Origin: Streptomyces sp. AV19 | GTDB lineage: Bacteria > Actinomycetota > Actinomycetes > Streptomycetales > Streptomycetaceae | Assembly: GCF_015999245.1 (NCBI RefSeq) | Contig: NZ_JAEAMR010000008.1 | Location: 1 to 64,000 of the forward strand | Reading direction: 5' to 3' | DNA length: 64,000 nt | The notes under the pieces: generated by a model | What the model saw: only the letters and a program-made list of their open reading frames with translations | Told to the model about the DNA's origin: nothing | Database searches by the model: none | Shown here: positions 53,445-62,616 of the stretch, piece after piece | Layout of the letters: each line of letters begins with the position of its first letter | Numbering within the stretch: position 1 is the stretch's first letter | Program-made: the position numbers and the translations under genes

Positions 53445-54380
53445 TCAGCGCGGAATCACCCAGCCCGGTGTCCAGGGCACGGCGGCGTCGTGGCCGGACG
53501 GTGTGGCGGCGAGGTGGGCGCGGAGGGTGGCCAGCGCCGGGTGGGGGTTGTCTCGGTGCCAGAGGAGCGAGTGCGGGTAGACGGGCGTCGGGTCGGTCAC
53601 CGGGATGCGGCGCAGGCCGTGGCCGGCGGGCCAGACGAGGCGGGTCCGCTCGCCCATGAAGGTGGCCAGGGCCGGGGTGTCGGCGATGGTGTCGAGGAGT
53701 GCGTCGGAGCCGAAGTTGGGGCCGGTGGCCTCGATGGTGAGGCCGAACTCGGCGACGAGGTCGTCGTAGTAGGCGGCCCACTCGGTGCCGGGGACGATGC
53801 CGGGCATCCAGATCCGGTGCCCGGCGAGCCGGTCGACGGTCACCGACCGGGCGCCCGCCAGCGCGTGGGCGGGGCCGGTGAGGAGCTGGAGCGGCTCGTC
53901 GAGCACCCGGACGGACTCGATGTCCTCGGGAAAGGGCCGGCCGGGCGCGGCGACGGCGCGGAAGGACGCGTCGATCGCACCGGAGCGGAGGGCGGCGACG
54001 GCTGCCTCGATCTCGAACAGCATCACCACGTCGAGCTCGATCTCAGGGTGCGCCCGGTGGAAGCCGCGCAGCAGGCCCGACTGCGCGCCACGCGAGTTGA
54101 TCACGTCGACGCGCAGTGGACGGCGAGCGGGGCGCACGGACGCGACCGCGCGCTCGGCGACGCGCAGCAGCTCGCGCGCGTGGGGCAGGAACGCCTGCCC
54201 GTCGATGGTGAGCTCGGCGCCACGCGGGGTGCGGGCGAACAGCCGCACGCCGAGGTTGCGCTCCAGCGCGGCGATGCGCTTGGAGACGGCCTGCTGGGTG
54301 ACCGCCAGCTCGGCGGCGGCCTCCTGGAACTGCCCCGCGTCGGCGGCGGCGACGAAGGTCCTGACGGTGTCGACGTCCAT
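53445..54380 (-). CDS. LysR-type transcriptional regulator
   Basis: 311 residues. The N-terminal winged helix is standard (MDVDTVRTFVAAADAGQFQEAAAELAVTQQAVSKRIAALERNLGVRLFART), followed by a linker helix and a periplasmic-binding-like effector domain (LRVDVINSRGAQSGLLRGFHRAHPEIELDVVML...). It is divergent from an MFS exporter gene, with 114 bases between and a perfect palindrome near its own start. The classic arrangement is that the regulator controls itself and the transporter in response to a small ligand. Confidence 0.93.
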   Translation of the reverse strand: MDVDTVRTFVAAADAGQFQEAAAELAVTQQAVSKRIAALERNLGVRLFARTPRGAELTIDGQAFLPHARELLRVAERAVASVRPARRPLRVDVINSRGAQSGLLRGFHRAHPEIELDVVMLFEIEAAVAALRSGAIDASFRAVAAPGRPFPEDIESVRVLDEPLQLLTGPAHALAGARSVTVDRLAGHRIWMPGIVPGTEWAAYYDDLVAEFGLTIEATGPNFGSDALLDTIADTPALATFMGERTRLVWPAGHGLRRIPVTDPTPVYPHSLLWHRDNPHPALATLRAHLAATPSGHDAAVPWTPGWVIPR

Positions 54381-54396
54381 GGCGACACTCTAGGGG

Positions 54397-54413
54397 CACA
54401 ACCATTGGTTGTG
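54397..54413. promoter_or_regulatory. LysR operator between divergent genes
   Basis: CACAACC-ATT-GGTTGTG is a perfect 7-bp inverted repeat with a 3-base centre, 16 bases upstream of the LysR start codon. A second right half (ATTGGTTGTG) recurs at 54478-54487 close to the MFS start. This is the full-site plus half-site pattern of LysR recognition and activation sequences. Confidence 0.7.
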
Positions 54414-54494
54414 GCCGGCGGTTCTGCGGTTGTTTGATCCCTGGATATGGCGCTCGCTTTGATGCTTCCGATCGCGAATTGGTTGTGTGAATGA

Positions 54495-55787
54495 GTGACA
54501 GGGGCGGCGGGCATGAGGAGCGGGCATCGGCTGGGGCGGCGGTTCGGGTGGCTGTGGGGAGCGTACGGAACCAGCGCGCTCGGCACGTGGCTCGCCTTCG
54601 GCGCGTTCCCGCTGATCGCCATCCGGGAGCTGCGCGCCGGACCGGCCGAGGTCGCCGCGCTCTCCTCCGTGGGGGCTGCTGTGGGCGCGGCCGTGGCGGT
54701 GCCGCTCGGCCCGTGGGTGGAGTTCCGCCGCAAGCGGCCGGTGCTGATCGCGATGGACCTGGTGCGGTTCGCGGCGCTGCTGACGATCCCCACCGCGTTC
54801 GTGCTCGGCATCCTGACCTTCCTCCAGCTCCTGCTGGTCTCGGTCGTCGTCGCGGCGGCCGACATCACCTTCCGCGCCGCCTCCGGCGCGTACCTGAAGA
54901 CGCTGCTGCCGGCCGAGGACCTGCTCATCGCCAACGCCCGGTTCGAGTCCACGACTTGGACGACCACGATCATCGGACCGCCGCTGGGCGGCGCGGCGAT
55001 CGGGCTCCTCGGCCCGGTGGCGACGGTGGCGGCCGACGCGATCAGCTACCTGCTCTCGGCCCTGGGCATCCGCGCGACGGGCGGGCACGAGCCTCGGCCC
55101 GAATGGCGGGAGGGCACGCGCATGCGGGCCCGGGACCTGCTCGACGGCTGGCGGTACATCCTCGCCGACGCGACGCTGCGTCCGCTGTTCTTCAACACAG
55201 CCTTGTTCAACGGCCTGTTGATGGCCACCCAGCCGCTGCTCGCCGTCCTGATGCTCGGCCCGCTCGGGTTCACAGCGTGGCAGTACGGCCTCGCCTTCGC
55301 CGCGCCCTCGATCGCCGGGCTGCTCGGTTCGCGCCTGGCCCGACCACTCGTCACCCGGTTCGGACAGCACCAGGTCCTGCTCGCGGCCGGGGCGCTGCGC
55401 GCGCTCTGGCCCGTCGGCCTGGCCTTCCTGGGGCCGGGCACCGGAGGACTGCTGCTGGTGATCGGCGTCGAGCTCGGACTCATCTTCTGCTGCGCGGTCT
55501 TCAACCCCGTCCACACCACCTGCCGCCTCGAACGCACCGCGACCGACCGGGTCACCCGCACGCTGTCCGCCTGGGCCGTGACCACCAAGGCCTCGGCCGC
55601 GATCCTGACGGCCGCCTGGGGTGTGCTGGGCGGCCTGCTCGGCCCGCGTACGGCCATCGGCCTGGCCGGCGTGCTCCTGCTGGCGACCCCGCTGCTGCTC
55701 CCCCGCCGCGCGGCAGCGCATGCCCACGAGCCTGGGGCCTCTGCGGCAGAAGCACACTCCGCTGTCCCGCCACACACCTCTGCGTGA
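54495..55787 (+). CDS. MFS exporter (enterobactin/macrolide-efflux-like)
   Basis: 430 residues from GTG 54495; ATG 54513 is equally possible since neither has a strong ribosome site. About 12 membrane helices are predicted. FGWLWGAYGTSALGTWLAFGAFPLIAIREL at the start and the loop LGPWVEFRRKRPVLIAMD between helices 2 and 3 resemble the macrolide-efflux / EntS branch of MFS. It is divergent from, and probably controlled by, the LysR gene. Confidence 0.87.
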   Translation: MTGAAGMRSGHRLGRRFGWLWGAYGTSALGTWLAFGAFPLIAIRELRAGPAEVAALSSVGAAVGAAVAVPLGPWVEFRRKRPVLIAMDLVRFAALLTIPTAFVLGILTFLQLLLVSVVVAAADITFRAASGAYLKTLLPAEDLLIANARFESTTWTTTIIGPPLGGAAIGLLGPVATVAADAISYLLSALGIRATGGHEPRPEWREGTRMRARDLLDGWRYILADATLRPLFFNTALFNGLLMATQPLLAVLMLGPLGFTAWQYGLAFAAPSIAGLLGSRLARPLVTRFGQHQVLLAAGALRALWPVGLAFLGPGTGGLLLVIGVELGLIFCCAVFNPVHTTCRLERTATDRVTRTLSAWAVTTKASAAILTAAWGVLGGLLGPRTAIGLAGVLLLATPLLLPRRAAAHAHEPGASAAEAHSAVPPHTSA

Positions 55788-55969
55788 CATCCGCGATCGC
55801 CCCACCGACTGTTTCCCGCCGGGCCGGACGCGACGGGCACCTCACGTCCCGTGCGCGCAGCGGTGCGCTCCAGGGTGGCGGCGGCAGCCCGAACAGGTAG
55901 GCCGTCGACGCCGGAGCGAAGCACGGTGGCTGCCGGAACCAGGACGTCAGTGAGACGACCGGAGGTGCC

Positions 55970-56263
55970 TCACGCAGGCCGGACCGGAGCCGAGCCGCCT
56001 GGATGGCGCTCGGCGGCTCCGTCGAATCGGTCCTGCCGAGTGCGGCCACGTAGCGGGTCCTGAAGGTGAAGCCAAAACCCCGCCATCCGGGGATCTCGAA
56101 TCGGGCGCCGCGCGCGTGGGCGGTGGTGAGCGCGCCGTCCTTCGCCGCAGGCCACGTCGAGGTCCAGGTCGTCCAGCGCCCTGAACCGCAAAGGGGGCTC
56201 AGTCCAGGTGGCCAGGCCGCGCGGGAGCGGCAGGCGCCCGGCCTCGCCTTCGGTGCGGTTCAC
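55970..56263 (-). pseudogene. Frameshifted gene coupled to the sugar kinase
   Basis: A GTG start overlaps the kinase stop (GTGA). The first ~45 codons (VNRTEGEAGRLPLPRGLATWTEPPLRFRALDDLDLDVA) look coding. Sequence that looks like the continuation lies in a different frame (KDGALTTAHARGARFEIPGWRGFGFTFRTRYVAALGRTDSTEPPS), so one base has been lost or gained near 56140-56150. I do not recognise the family. The downstream end is unclear and may extend past 55970. Confidence 0.45.
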
Positions 56264-57291
56264 GAACGCGGCACGGGCCTCTTGCGTTGTCTGCGGCGGA
56301 CGTCAACGGTCGGCGCGCCCGGTCCGGAGCAGCCCGCGGGAGACATGACGAGTTCGTCGGCGTACGGAGGCCGGGCGCCGGCGCGGGAGCAGGTGATCGC
56401 GGCCGCGCGGGCCGCGAAGGCCAGGATGTCGCGCCACTGGTGGGCCTCGAGGGCGGGGGACGCGGTGAGGGCGCCGTGGCTGTCGAGTCGGTGCAGCAGC
56501 GCGGCGTTGACGGTGTCGCCCGCCCCGATGGTGTCCACGACCGTCACCTGCTCGCCGGGGACGGACAGTTCGAGGCCGTCGCGGGTGAGGACCGTCAGCC
56601 CCGCGCCGCCGCGGGTGAGGACGACGGCGTACGGGCCCGCGGCCGGCCACTCCCGGGCGGCGGTCATCGGGTCGCCGCCTTCCGGGCCCGCGAGCCAGGC
56701 CGCGTCCTCCTCCGAGAGCTTGAGGAGGGTGACGTGCGGGAGCCATGAGCGGAAGCGGGCCCGGTAGGCGGCCGCGTCGGGGATGAGGCCGGGGCGGATG
56801 TTCGGGTCGAGGGCCGTGAACAGACCGCGGGCGGATGCGCGGCGCATCAGGTCCTCGTACGCGCTCGCCCCTGGTTCGAGGACCAGGGAGCAGGTGCCGA
56901 ACGAGATGGCGCGGGCGGCTTCGGGCAAGGAGTCCGGGCTGGTGAACAGGCGGTCCGCGGCGCCCTCGACGTGGAAGGAGTACTCGGCCGAGCCGTCGTC
57001 GCCGACGTGTGCCACGGCCAGGGTGGTGGGTTCGGGGCCGCGCTGGACCAGGGAGGTGTCCACGCCGTCCGCCCCCAGGCCGCTCAGCAGGGCCTGGCCG
57101 AAGTGGTCGGTGGACAGCCGGGAGCAGAACGCGGTGGGGCTGCCGAGGCGGGCCAGGGCGACGGCGGTGTTGTAGGGGCCGCCGCCGCGCTTGGGCAACA
57201 GGGCGGGGAGGTCGTCGTCGGCGGGCCCGTCGGCTTCCAGGGGCCCCGCGGGAACGAGGTCGATGAGGGCTTCCCCGGCGACGATGATCAT
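56260..57291 (-). CDS. PfkB-family carbohydrate kinase (fructokinase-like)
   Basis: 343 residues. The family start (MIIVAGEALIDLVP), the sugar-binding GGGPYNTAVALARLG motif and the catalytic signature DTIGAGDTVNAALL (Asp as base) are intact. PfkB enzymes phosphorylate fructose, ribose, adenosine or similar sugars at a hydroxymethyl group. The C-terminus carries an unusual basic tail (RRRQRKRPVPRS). It is followed by a coupled but frameshifted gene. No transporter or regulator for a sugar is close by, so the substrate is open. Confidence 0.9.
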   Translation of the reverse strand: MIIVAGEALIDLVPAGPLEADGPADDDLPALLPKRGGGPYNTAVALARLGSPTAFCSRLSTDHFGQALLSGLGADGVDTSLVQRGPEPTTLAVAHVGDDGSAEYSFHVEGAADRLFTSPDSLPEAARAISFGTCSLVLEPGASAYEDLMRRASARGLFTALDPNIRPGLIPDAAAYRARFRSWLPHVTLLKLSEEDAAWLAGPEGGDPMTAAREWPAAGPYAVVLTRGGAGLTVLTRDGLELSVPGEQVTVVDTIGAGDTVNAALLHRLDSHGALTASPALEAHQWRDILAFAARAAAITCSRAGARPPYADELVMSPAGCSGPGAPTVDVRRRQRKRPVPRS

Positions 57292-57420
57292 GGAATGGGG
57301 CCTTTCGGACGGCGGGCCGGGCGAGTGCGGGCCCGGCGGCGATCAGTGGAGCGGGACATAGGACGTCGGGAGTCGGACGGCGGCGGTTCGGGGCCAGGGC
57401 TCCGTGTCCCGCGAGTCCGT

Positions 57421-57933
57421 TCACAGCTTGAACACCGCTCCACGCCATGTCCACCCCGCGCCGAGGACCGCGTCCCGCAGGGGGTTCTTCATCTCCCCGG
57501 TGTCGAAGCGGGACTCCTCCGTCATCCGCAGGCGGCCGTCGGCCCCCCGCTCGATCGTCCAGTCCCGGGAGACCGTGGTCACCTGCCCGCGGGCGTACTC
57601 GCGCGACGGCACGAGCCTGGGCGTGTCCCCGACCCACGTGACCTCCTGCTGCTCGTCGAGGGCACGGACCTCGTGGTTCGCCGGGACCAGGCGCATCCGG
57701 GTCTTCACGGTCCGGCTCAGCCGGACCCTGGCGAAGAAGGCGTGCCAGGCGGGTTCCCGGATCCGCCACTCCGCCACCAGGTCGGCGCCCTCGGAAGGGA
57801 TGCCGTTGCGCACGACGTACGGCACGTCCGGCCCGTTGAGCCCGAGCAGGGCCGCCCGGACTTCCTCGGCCGGACGGGGTGCGACACCATTGCCGGGGTA
57901 CTTGGTGCCGGTCAGTTTGTCGAAAAGACCCAT
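57421..57933 (-). CDS. Conserved hypothetical protein
   Basis: 170 residues beginning MGLFDKLTGTKYPGNGVAPRP, a start shared by many small Streptomyces proteins (tellurium/stress-type MGLFDKLTG). The rest is a mixed alpha/beta domain with many basic residues and Trp (VTTVSRDWTIERGADGRLRM). There is no signal peptide or membrane helix. It lies 129 bases upstream of the kinase on the same strand. Function unknown. Confidence 0.8.
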   Translation of the reverse strand: MGLFDKLTGTKYPGNGVAPRPAEEVRAALLGLNGPDVPYVVRNGIPSEGADLVAEWRIREPAWHAFFARVRLSRTVKTRMRLVPANHEVRALDEQQEVTWVGDTPRLVPSREYARGQVTTVSRDWTIERGADGRLRMTEESRFDTGEMKNPLRDAVLGAGWTWRGAVFKL

Positions 57934-58644
57934 CGGATCAATCTACGCGCTGCACGATGGGGACCGGGCCGCGAATTGGGGCATATCCAATAAGCCCGTC
58001 CGGCCGGCGCCGGCAGGTGCTTGCGCTGCGAGCGGCCGGGCGGCGTCGTGGACCAGGTGCCGCCACGGCGCCTCGTCGGCCGTCAACTCCCCTTCCGGAA
58101 GCGGAGCTTCAGCCTCGGACGGTATCCCCCAGCCCAACGCGGCAGCGCCAGCCGGGCCGACTCGTCGAGGTGACCCGAGTCACGCCGAAGGAATCTTGGA
58201 GGGGAGCTCCTCCCGTGTCACGCTTTCTGCGTGGCCACCCTGCCCGAAATCGCTTGCGCGGCAGCAGTGTTCATGGCCACGAGTTCTCCGCCCATCAGCA
58301 CGGCCCGTGAGGACGGTCGATTCGCCGGACCGTCGCGTCCAGTCAAGTGCCGCTTGTGAATGTCGAGTTGACCGCTCGCTCCAGCGCCTCCGGGCCGAAC
58401 AGGCCACGCCCCGTCTCCCCGCGGACAGGACAGAGCTCCTCTGCGGCACACCCTTGACCGTCACGGCCCTTCGTTCCCGCCCACGCCGATAGGCCCGGCA
58501 TTGCCGCGGCGCATTCTCCGGCAAAACCCATCCGTGCAAGACGGTTGGGCGGGCTGACGACCCCGTGACCACCCAGTCCTGTGCGTGCCGCTGCTCTGAT
58601 GCATCCCTGTCCCGACGAGACGTCAAGAGATTTGTGGAGGAAGA
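57934..58644. other. Intergenic region before the prenyltransferase
   Basis: About 710 bases with no firm gene. A minus-strand stretch near 57990-58130 (PEGELTADEAPWRHLVHDAARPLAAQAP) is faintly coding-like. The part from about 58400 to 58640 must hold the promoter of the prenyltransferase gene. No clear palindrome or RNA gene was seen. Confidence 0.35.
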
Positions 58645-59544
58645 ATGTCGGAAACCGTTGAGTTGACAGAGCTTTACTCGGCCCTTGAGGCGTCGGCCCT
58701 GGCAGTGGGTGTGTCCGCGTCGCGTGAGGCGGTCCGGCCCGTCCTGACCGCGTACCAGGACGCGCTCGCGCAGTCCGTGATCTCCTTCCGGGCGCAGACC
58801 GGAGCGCGCGGTGCGGGAGATCTCGACTGCCGCATCACGCTGCTGCCCAGGGATCTGGATCCGTATGCCATTGCGGTGGCGAACGGCCTCACACCGAAGA
58901 CGGACCACGCCGTCGGCAGCCTGCTGGGGGAGGTCCACAGCCGGTTCCCGGTCGACTGCTACGGCGTGGATTTCGGAGCCGTCGGCGGGTTCAAGAAGGC
59001 CTGGTCCTTCTTCCGTCCGGATGCCCGGCAGTCGCTGGCCGAGATCGCCGGGCTTCCGTCGATGCCGCGCAGCGCGTCCGGGAATCTCGGCCTCTTCGAG
59101 CAGTACGGCCTGACCGACAAGGTCAGTGTGATCGGGTACGACTACGCGAATCGGTCGGTGAACGTGTACTTCACCGGGGTGCCGGAGCACTGCTTCGAGT
59201 CACAGGGTCTCCGGTCGATTCTCCGTGACACCGGACTGCCGGAACCGAGCGAGGAGATGCTGAGGTTCGGTGAGCAGGCTTTTGCTCTCTACGTCACCCT
59301 GAATTGGGATTCCCCGAAGATCGAGCGTGTCACCTACTCGGTGAACACACCTGATCCGTTGGCCCTTCCTGTGCAGATTGATCCGGCGATCGAGAGGCTC
59401 GTGAAGGACGCTCCCTACGGCAGCGCCGGTCATCGGTTCGTCTACGGGGTCACGGTGACGCCCAAGGGCGAGTACCACAAGATCCAGAAGTACTACCAGT
59501 GGCAGACGCGGGTGGAGAAGATGCTGTCGGCCGACGCCGGGTAG
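58645..59544 (+). CDS. ABBA-fold aromatic prenyltransferase (NphB/CloQ family)
   Basis: 299 residues from ATG 58645 with GTGGAGGAAG upstream. The sequence follows NphB closely in outline: LYSALEASALAVGVSASREAVRPVLTAYQD; YGVDFGAVGGFKKAWSFF, where NphB has GGFKKTYAFF; IPSMP-like LPSMPRSASGN; LNWDSPKIERVTYSV, like LNWETGKIDRL; and VYGVTVTPKGEYHKIQKYY. These enzymes transfer geranyl or dimethylallyl groups to phenols without an NDxxD metal motif. No PKS, dioxygenase or mevalonate gene is next to it, so it is an orphan tailoring gene. A strong terminator follows. Confidence 0.93.
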   Translation: MSETVELTELYSALEASALAVGVSASREAVRPVLTAYQDALAQSVISFRAQTGARGAGDLDCRITLLPRDLDPYAIAVANGLTPKTDHAVGSLLGEVHSRFPVDCYGVDFGAVGGFKKAWSFFRPDARQSLAEIAGLPSMPRSASGNLGLFEQYGLTDKVSVIGYDYANRSVNVYFTGVPEHCFESQGLRSILRDTGLPEPSEEMLRFGEQAFALYVTLNWDSPKIERVTYSVNTPDPLALPVQIDPAIERLVKDAPYGSAGHRFVYGVTVTPKGEYHKIQKYYQWQTRVEKMLSADAG

Positions 59545-59560
59545 CCCCCGGGTCCGCGAA

Positions 59561-59595
59561 CAGCCCCGGCCGGTAACCATTCCCGGCCGGGGCTG
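59561..59595 (+). terminator. Strong hairpin after the prenyltransferase gene
   Basis: CAGCCCCGGCCGG (59561-59573) and CCGGCCGGGGCTG (59583-59595) form a 13-bp perfect stem with a 9-base loop, 17 bases past the stop codon. There is no T-run, as is usual for Streptomyces terminators. Confidence 0.75.
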
Positions 59596-59677
59596 AAGCG
59601 CGGAAGTAACCCGCGCCCGACCCGCTCGTTGTTCCCATGCCGCGCAGCCGGCGGAGGATGCTGGATCGGGGGCGGGA

Positions 59678-62053
59678 ATGCAGCGGCGGTGGGCACTGGC
59701 CTGGTTGCTCTGTGGCGCCTTGACGTTGGCGCCGGTTCTGGCCTGGGAGCTCTCGGAGGACCACGAGGTCGGCAGGGCCGCCGGCTCCGTGGCGGCCGCG
59801 GCGACCGGGCTGTTCGGCGTTCTCGCGATGTGGGCGTGGCGCGCACGGCCGCACACCAGCCGTTCCACGTACCGGCAAGTGGCCGACGCCGCGGAGGTGT
59901 TGGCCCATCTCGTGCACCGGCAGTGGGAACAGGAGGCGATGCTGCGGCAGTTGTTCTCGCCCGCACCGCTGCCCGTCCTGTGGTGGGACGCGGCGCTGCC
60001 CGACGCATCCGACCACCGCAGCCTGATCGGTGATCCCGTCTCGTGCCGGGCGGACGCGCCGCAGGACCTGGCGGACGCGTTCCTGCGCCTGCCGCACCGG
60101 CGGCTCGTCGTGCTCGGGCCGGCCGGATCGGGCAAGACCACCTTCGCCGTGCTGCTGACGCTCGCCCTGCTGCGCGACCGGGCTCCCGGCGCCCCCGTGC
60201 CGGTGCTCCTCTCCCTCGCCTCTTTCGACCCTGAGCGGCACAGTGCCCACGACTGGCTGACGCGCCAGATCACCGGCGGGTACCCGGCGCTGACCGACGT
60301 CCAGTCGTACGGGAACACCGCGGTGGACGACCTGCTGGCCGCGCGGCGGGTGATCCCCGTCCTGGACGGGCTGGACGAACTCCCCCCGCCCAGCCAGCCG
60401 CACGTCCTCGCGGCGCTGAACGCCGCTTTCCCCGCTCACGCGCCGCTCGTCCTCACCTGCCGCACCGGCGCGTACGCCCGGGCGGTCGCCGAGGCGGGCG
60501 TGCTGACCGCGGCCGCCGTCATCGAACCGGCGCCCCTCGACGCCGCCGACGCCCTCGCATCACTACGGCTCGCCACGCCACCCGGTCCGGCCCAACGCCG
60601 CTGGGACCTGCTGGCCGGGCATGTGGCCGAGAATCCGCAGGGGCCCGCCGCGCTGGCCCTGCAGAGCCCCCTGCTCACGGCCCTGGCCCGGACCGTGTAC
60701 GCCGACGCCCGCGGGGATCCGGCCGAACTCACCGACGCCCGCCGCTTCCCCACGGCTACCGCCGTCGAGCAGCACCTCCTGGACGCCCTCGTGCCCAGCC
60801 TGTACGAGAGGGCCCACCACCCCCGCCGCCCGGCCCGGTCCGCCCTGCGCCACCTCGCCTGCCTGGCCCACGGCCTCAGCCGTCAGGGCACGCACGACCT
60901 GGCGTGGTGGCAGCTCCACCACTGGGTTCCCCTGCTGGAGCGCACCTGGACCCGGGCCGTGGTGTGGAGCCTCGCCGCGGCCCTGGCCGCCCTGGCGGGC
61001 TACGGGCTCCACCACGCGGCCGGCCCCCGGCCGCAGTTGGAGTTACCGGGGTTCCTGCTGGTGACCGGCGGGGTCGCCCTCGCCCTCTTCACCATGCAGT
61101 GCCTGGCGGCCCGGACCGCTCCCCCGGCCGGCGCGCGTCCCCGTCCCCTGCGCACCGCCGCCCTGACGGCGCTGTGCGGAGCGCTGTCCAACGCGCTGTT
61201 CCAGGTGGTGGTGCGGCGGACGTTCACCTGTGCCGGCACGGTGGAGACCGTCCAGCACAACCTCAAGCACCTCACCGTCTACGGCCTGGGCATCTTCCTG
61301 GTCCTCCACGCGTCCGGCCCGCCGGCCCCGCCCCAGGCGCCGAGCCGCGGTTCCCTCACCCTGCTGCACTGGCGCGAGCGGCTGCCCCGTGCCCTGGCCA
61401 CCGTCGCCGGCGCCGCCGTCCTCATCGGAGCGGCCCTCAACCTCTACGTGCTGATCGGGATCTGGCCGTCGGACCCGTGGACGCGCAGGACCGCCGTCTC
61501 CACCGTGGCCGTCTGGGGGACGGGCGTTCTCACCGGCGCCCTCTTCGGAACCGTCCTCGGTGTCGTCCGGGCGGTCCGGACCTCCGCCTCGCGGCTGGAT
61601 GTCACCACCCCGGCGGACTCGGTGCGGGCCGACCGGACCATCACCCTCGTCGGCGCGGCGGCCGCGGCGCTGCTCTTCCACCTCCCGGACGACGTCGCCC
61701 TGGTGATGAGCCTCGCCACCGGCCGCGGCCCCACACCCCCGCTCCCCGACATCGCGCTGTTCGCCCTGTCCGAGCTGCTGCCCGTGGGGGTCGTCCTCGC
61801 GCTGACCGCCTTCGCCTGGCCGCACTACGGCGTGGCACGGCTCGTCCTGGCGGCCCAGGGCCGGCTGCCGTGGCGCCTTCAGGCGTTCCTGGCCGATGCC
61901 CACCGGCTGGGCATCCTCCGCCAGGTGGGCTCCGTCTACCAGTTCCGGCACGCGAGCCTGCAGCACCGCCTGGCGGCGTCGGCCCGCGTGCCGCGTCGGC
62001 GCGGCCGGCAGCCCGGCGGGTGCGCGGCCGCTCCGGCGCGGAGGCAGTCGTAG
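59678..62053 (+). CDS. Membrane-bound NACHT-domain NTPase
   Basis: 791 residues. Two N-terminal membrane helices (LAWLLCGALTLAPVLAWEL and GSVAAAATGLFGVLAMWAW) precede the NTPase. Walker A is LGPAGSGKTTF, Walker B / NACHT motif is VIPVLDGLDELP, and a sensor-like region LVLTCRTGAY follows. The C-terminal half has about seven more membrane helices, ending in a soluble tail (YQFRHASLQHRLA) typical of NACHT helical domains. No death-effector domain is fused. This type is frequent in Streptomyces and may be a membrane sensor; bacterial NACHT proteins can be anti-phage. Confidence 0.85.
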   Translation: MQRRWALAWLLCGALTLAPVLAWELSEDHEVGRAAGSVAAAATGLFGVLAMWAWRARPHTSRSTYRQVADAAEVLAHLVHRQWEQEAMLRQLFSPAPLPVLWWDAALPDASDHRSLIGDPVSCRADAPQDLADAFLRLPHRRLVVLGPAGSGKTTFAVLLTLALLRDRAPGAPVPVLLSLASFDPERHSAHDWLTRQITGGYPALTDVQSYGNTAVDDLLAARRVIPVLDGLDELPPPSQPHVLAALNAAFPAHAPLVLTCRTGAYARAVAEAGVLTAAAVIEPAPLDAADALASLRLATPPGPAQRRWDLLAGHVAENPQGPAALALQSPLLTALARTVYADARGDPAELTDARRFPTATAVEQHLLDALVPSLYERAHHPRRPARSALRHLACLAHGLSRQGTHDLAWWQLHHWVPLLERTWTRAVVWSLAAALAALAGYGLHHAAGPRPQLELPGFLLVTGGVALALFTMQCLAARTAPPAGARPRPLRTAALTALCGALSNALFQVVVRRTFTCAGTVETVQHNLKHLTVYGLGIFLVLHASGPPAPPQAPSRGSLTLLHWRERLPRALATVAGAAVLIGAALNLYVLIGIWPSDPWTRRTAVSTVAVWGTGVLTGALFGTVLGVVRAVRTSASRLDVTTPADSVRADRTITLVGAAAAALLFHLPDDVALVMSLATGRGPTPPLPDIALFALSELLPVGVVLALTAFAWPHYGVARLVLAAQGRLPWRLQAFLADAHRLGILRQVGSVYQFRHASLQHRLAASARVPRRRGRQPGGCAAAPARRQS

Positions 62054-62086
62054 CGGAGCGAGTCGTAGCGGACTCCCCGCCGGGCG

Positions 62087-62500
62087 TCACTCGACGACGA
62101 GCTCCACCGGGATGTTGCCCCGCGTCGCGTTGGAGTACGGGCAGACCTGGTGCGCCCGGTCGACCAGCTTGCGGCCCGTCGCGGCGTCGAGGCCCTCGGG
62201 CAGTTCGACGCGCAGGGTGACGGCCAGGCCGAAGCCCTCGCCCTCCTTGCCGATGCCGACCTCGGCGGTCACCGCCGCGTCGGCCAGGTCCGCCTTCGCC
62301 TGCCGGCCCACGAGGCCCAAGGCGCTGGCGAAGCACGCCGCGTACCCGGCGGCGAACAGCTGCTCCGGGTTCGTCCCCCGCCCGTCGCCGCCCAGCTCCG
62401 CCGGCAGGGCGAGCTGGACGTCGAGGCGCCCGTCCGAGCTGACGGCGCGGCCCTCGCGGCCGTGGGTCGCGGTGGCGACGGCGGTGTAGATCGCGTCCAT
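62087..62500 (-). CDS. ohr: Organic hydroperoxide resistance protein Ohr
   Basis: 137 residues from the ATG at 62500 (MDAIYTAVATATHGREGRAVSSDG). The two active-site cysteines are in AAGYAACFASAL and HQVCPYSN, and the family marks NPEQLFAAGY and NIPVELVV are present. Ohr is a thiol peroxidase that reduces fatty-acid and other organic hydroperoxides. It is divergent from ohrR, with an AT-rich inverted repeat between, so it should be induced by organic peroxide when OhrR is oxidised. Confidence 0.95.
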   Translation of the reverse strand: MDAIYTAVATATHGREGRAVSSDGRLDVQLALPAELGGDGRGTNPEQLFAAGYAACFASALGLVGRQAKADLADAAVTAEVGIGKEGEGFGLAVTLRVELPEGLDAATGRKLVDRAHQVCPYSNATRGNIPVELVVE

Positions 62501-62569
62501 GGAAACCATCCCTTTCCTGTGCACGAGTGGCCTCCGGGGCCACCTCACGAACAAGAACAGTAGAGCACG

Positions 62570-62594
62570 CAATTGAATTGTGCGCAATCAATTG
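62570..62594. promoter_or_regulatory. OhrR operator between ohr and ohrR
   Basis: CAATTGAATTG (62570-62580) and CAATCAATTG (62585-62594) form an AT-rich dyad, the best AT block in this GC-rich gap. It resembles the ACAATTnAATTGT-type boxes bound by OhrR repressors and lies between the two divergent start codons. Confidence 0.7.
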
Positions 62595-62616
62595 GGGTCC
62601 GAGATACCCTGTGTCC

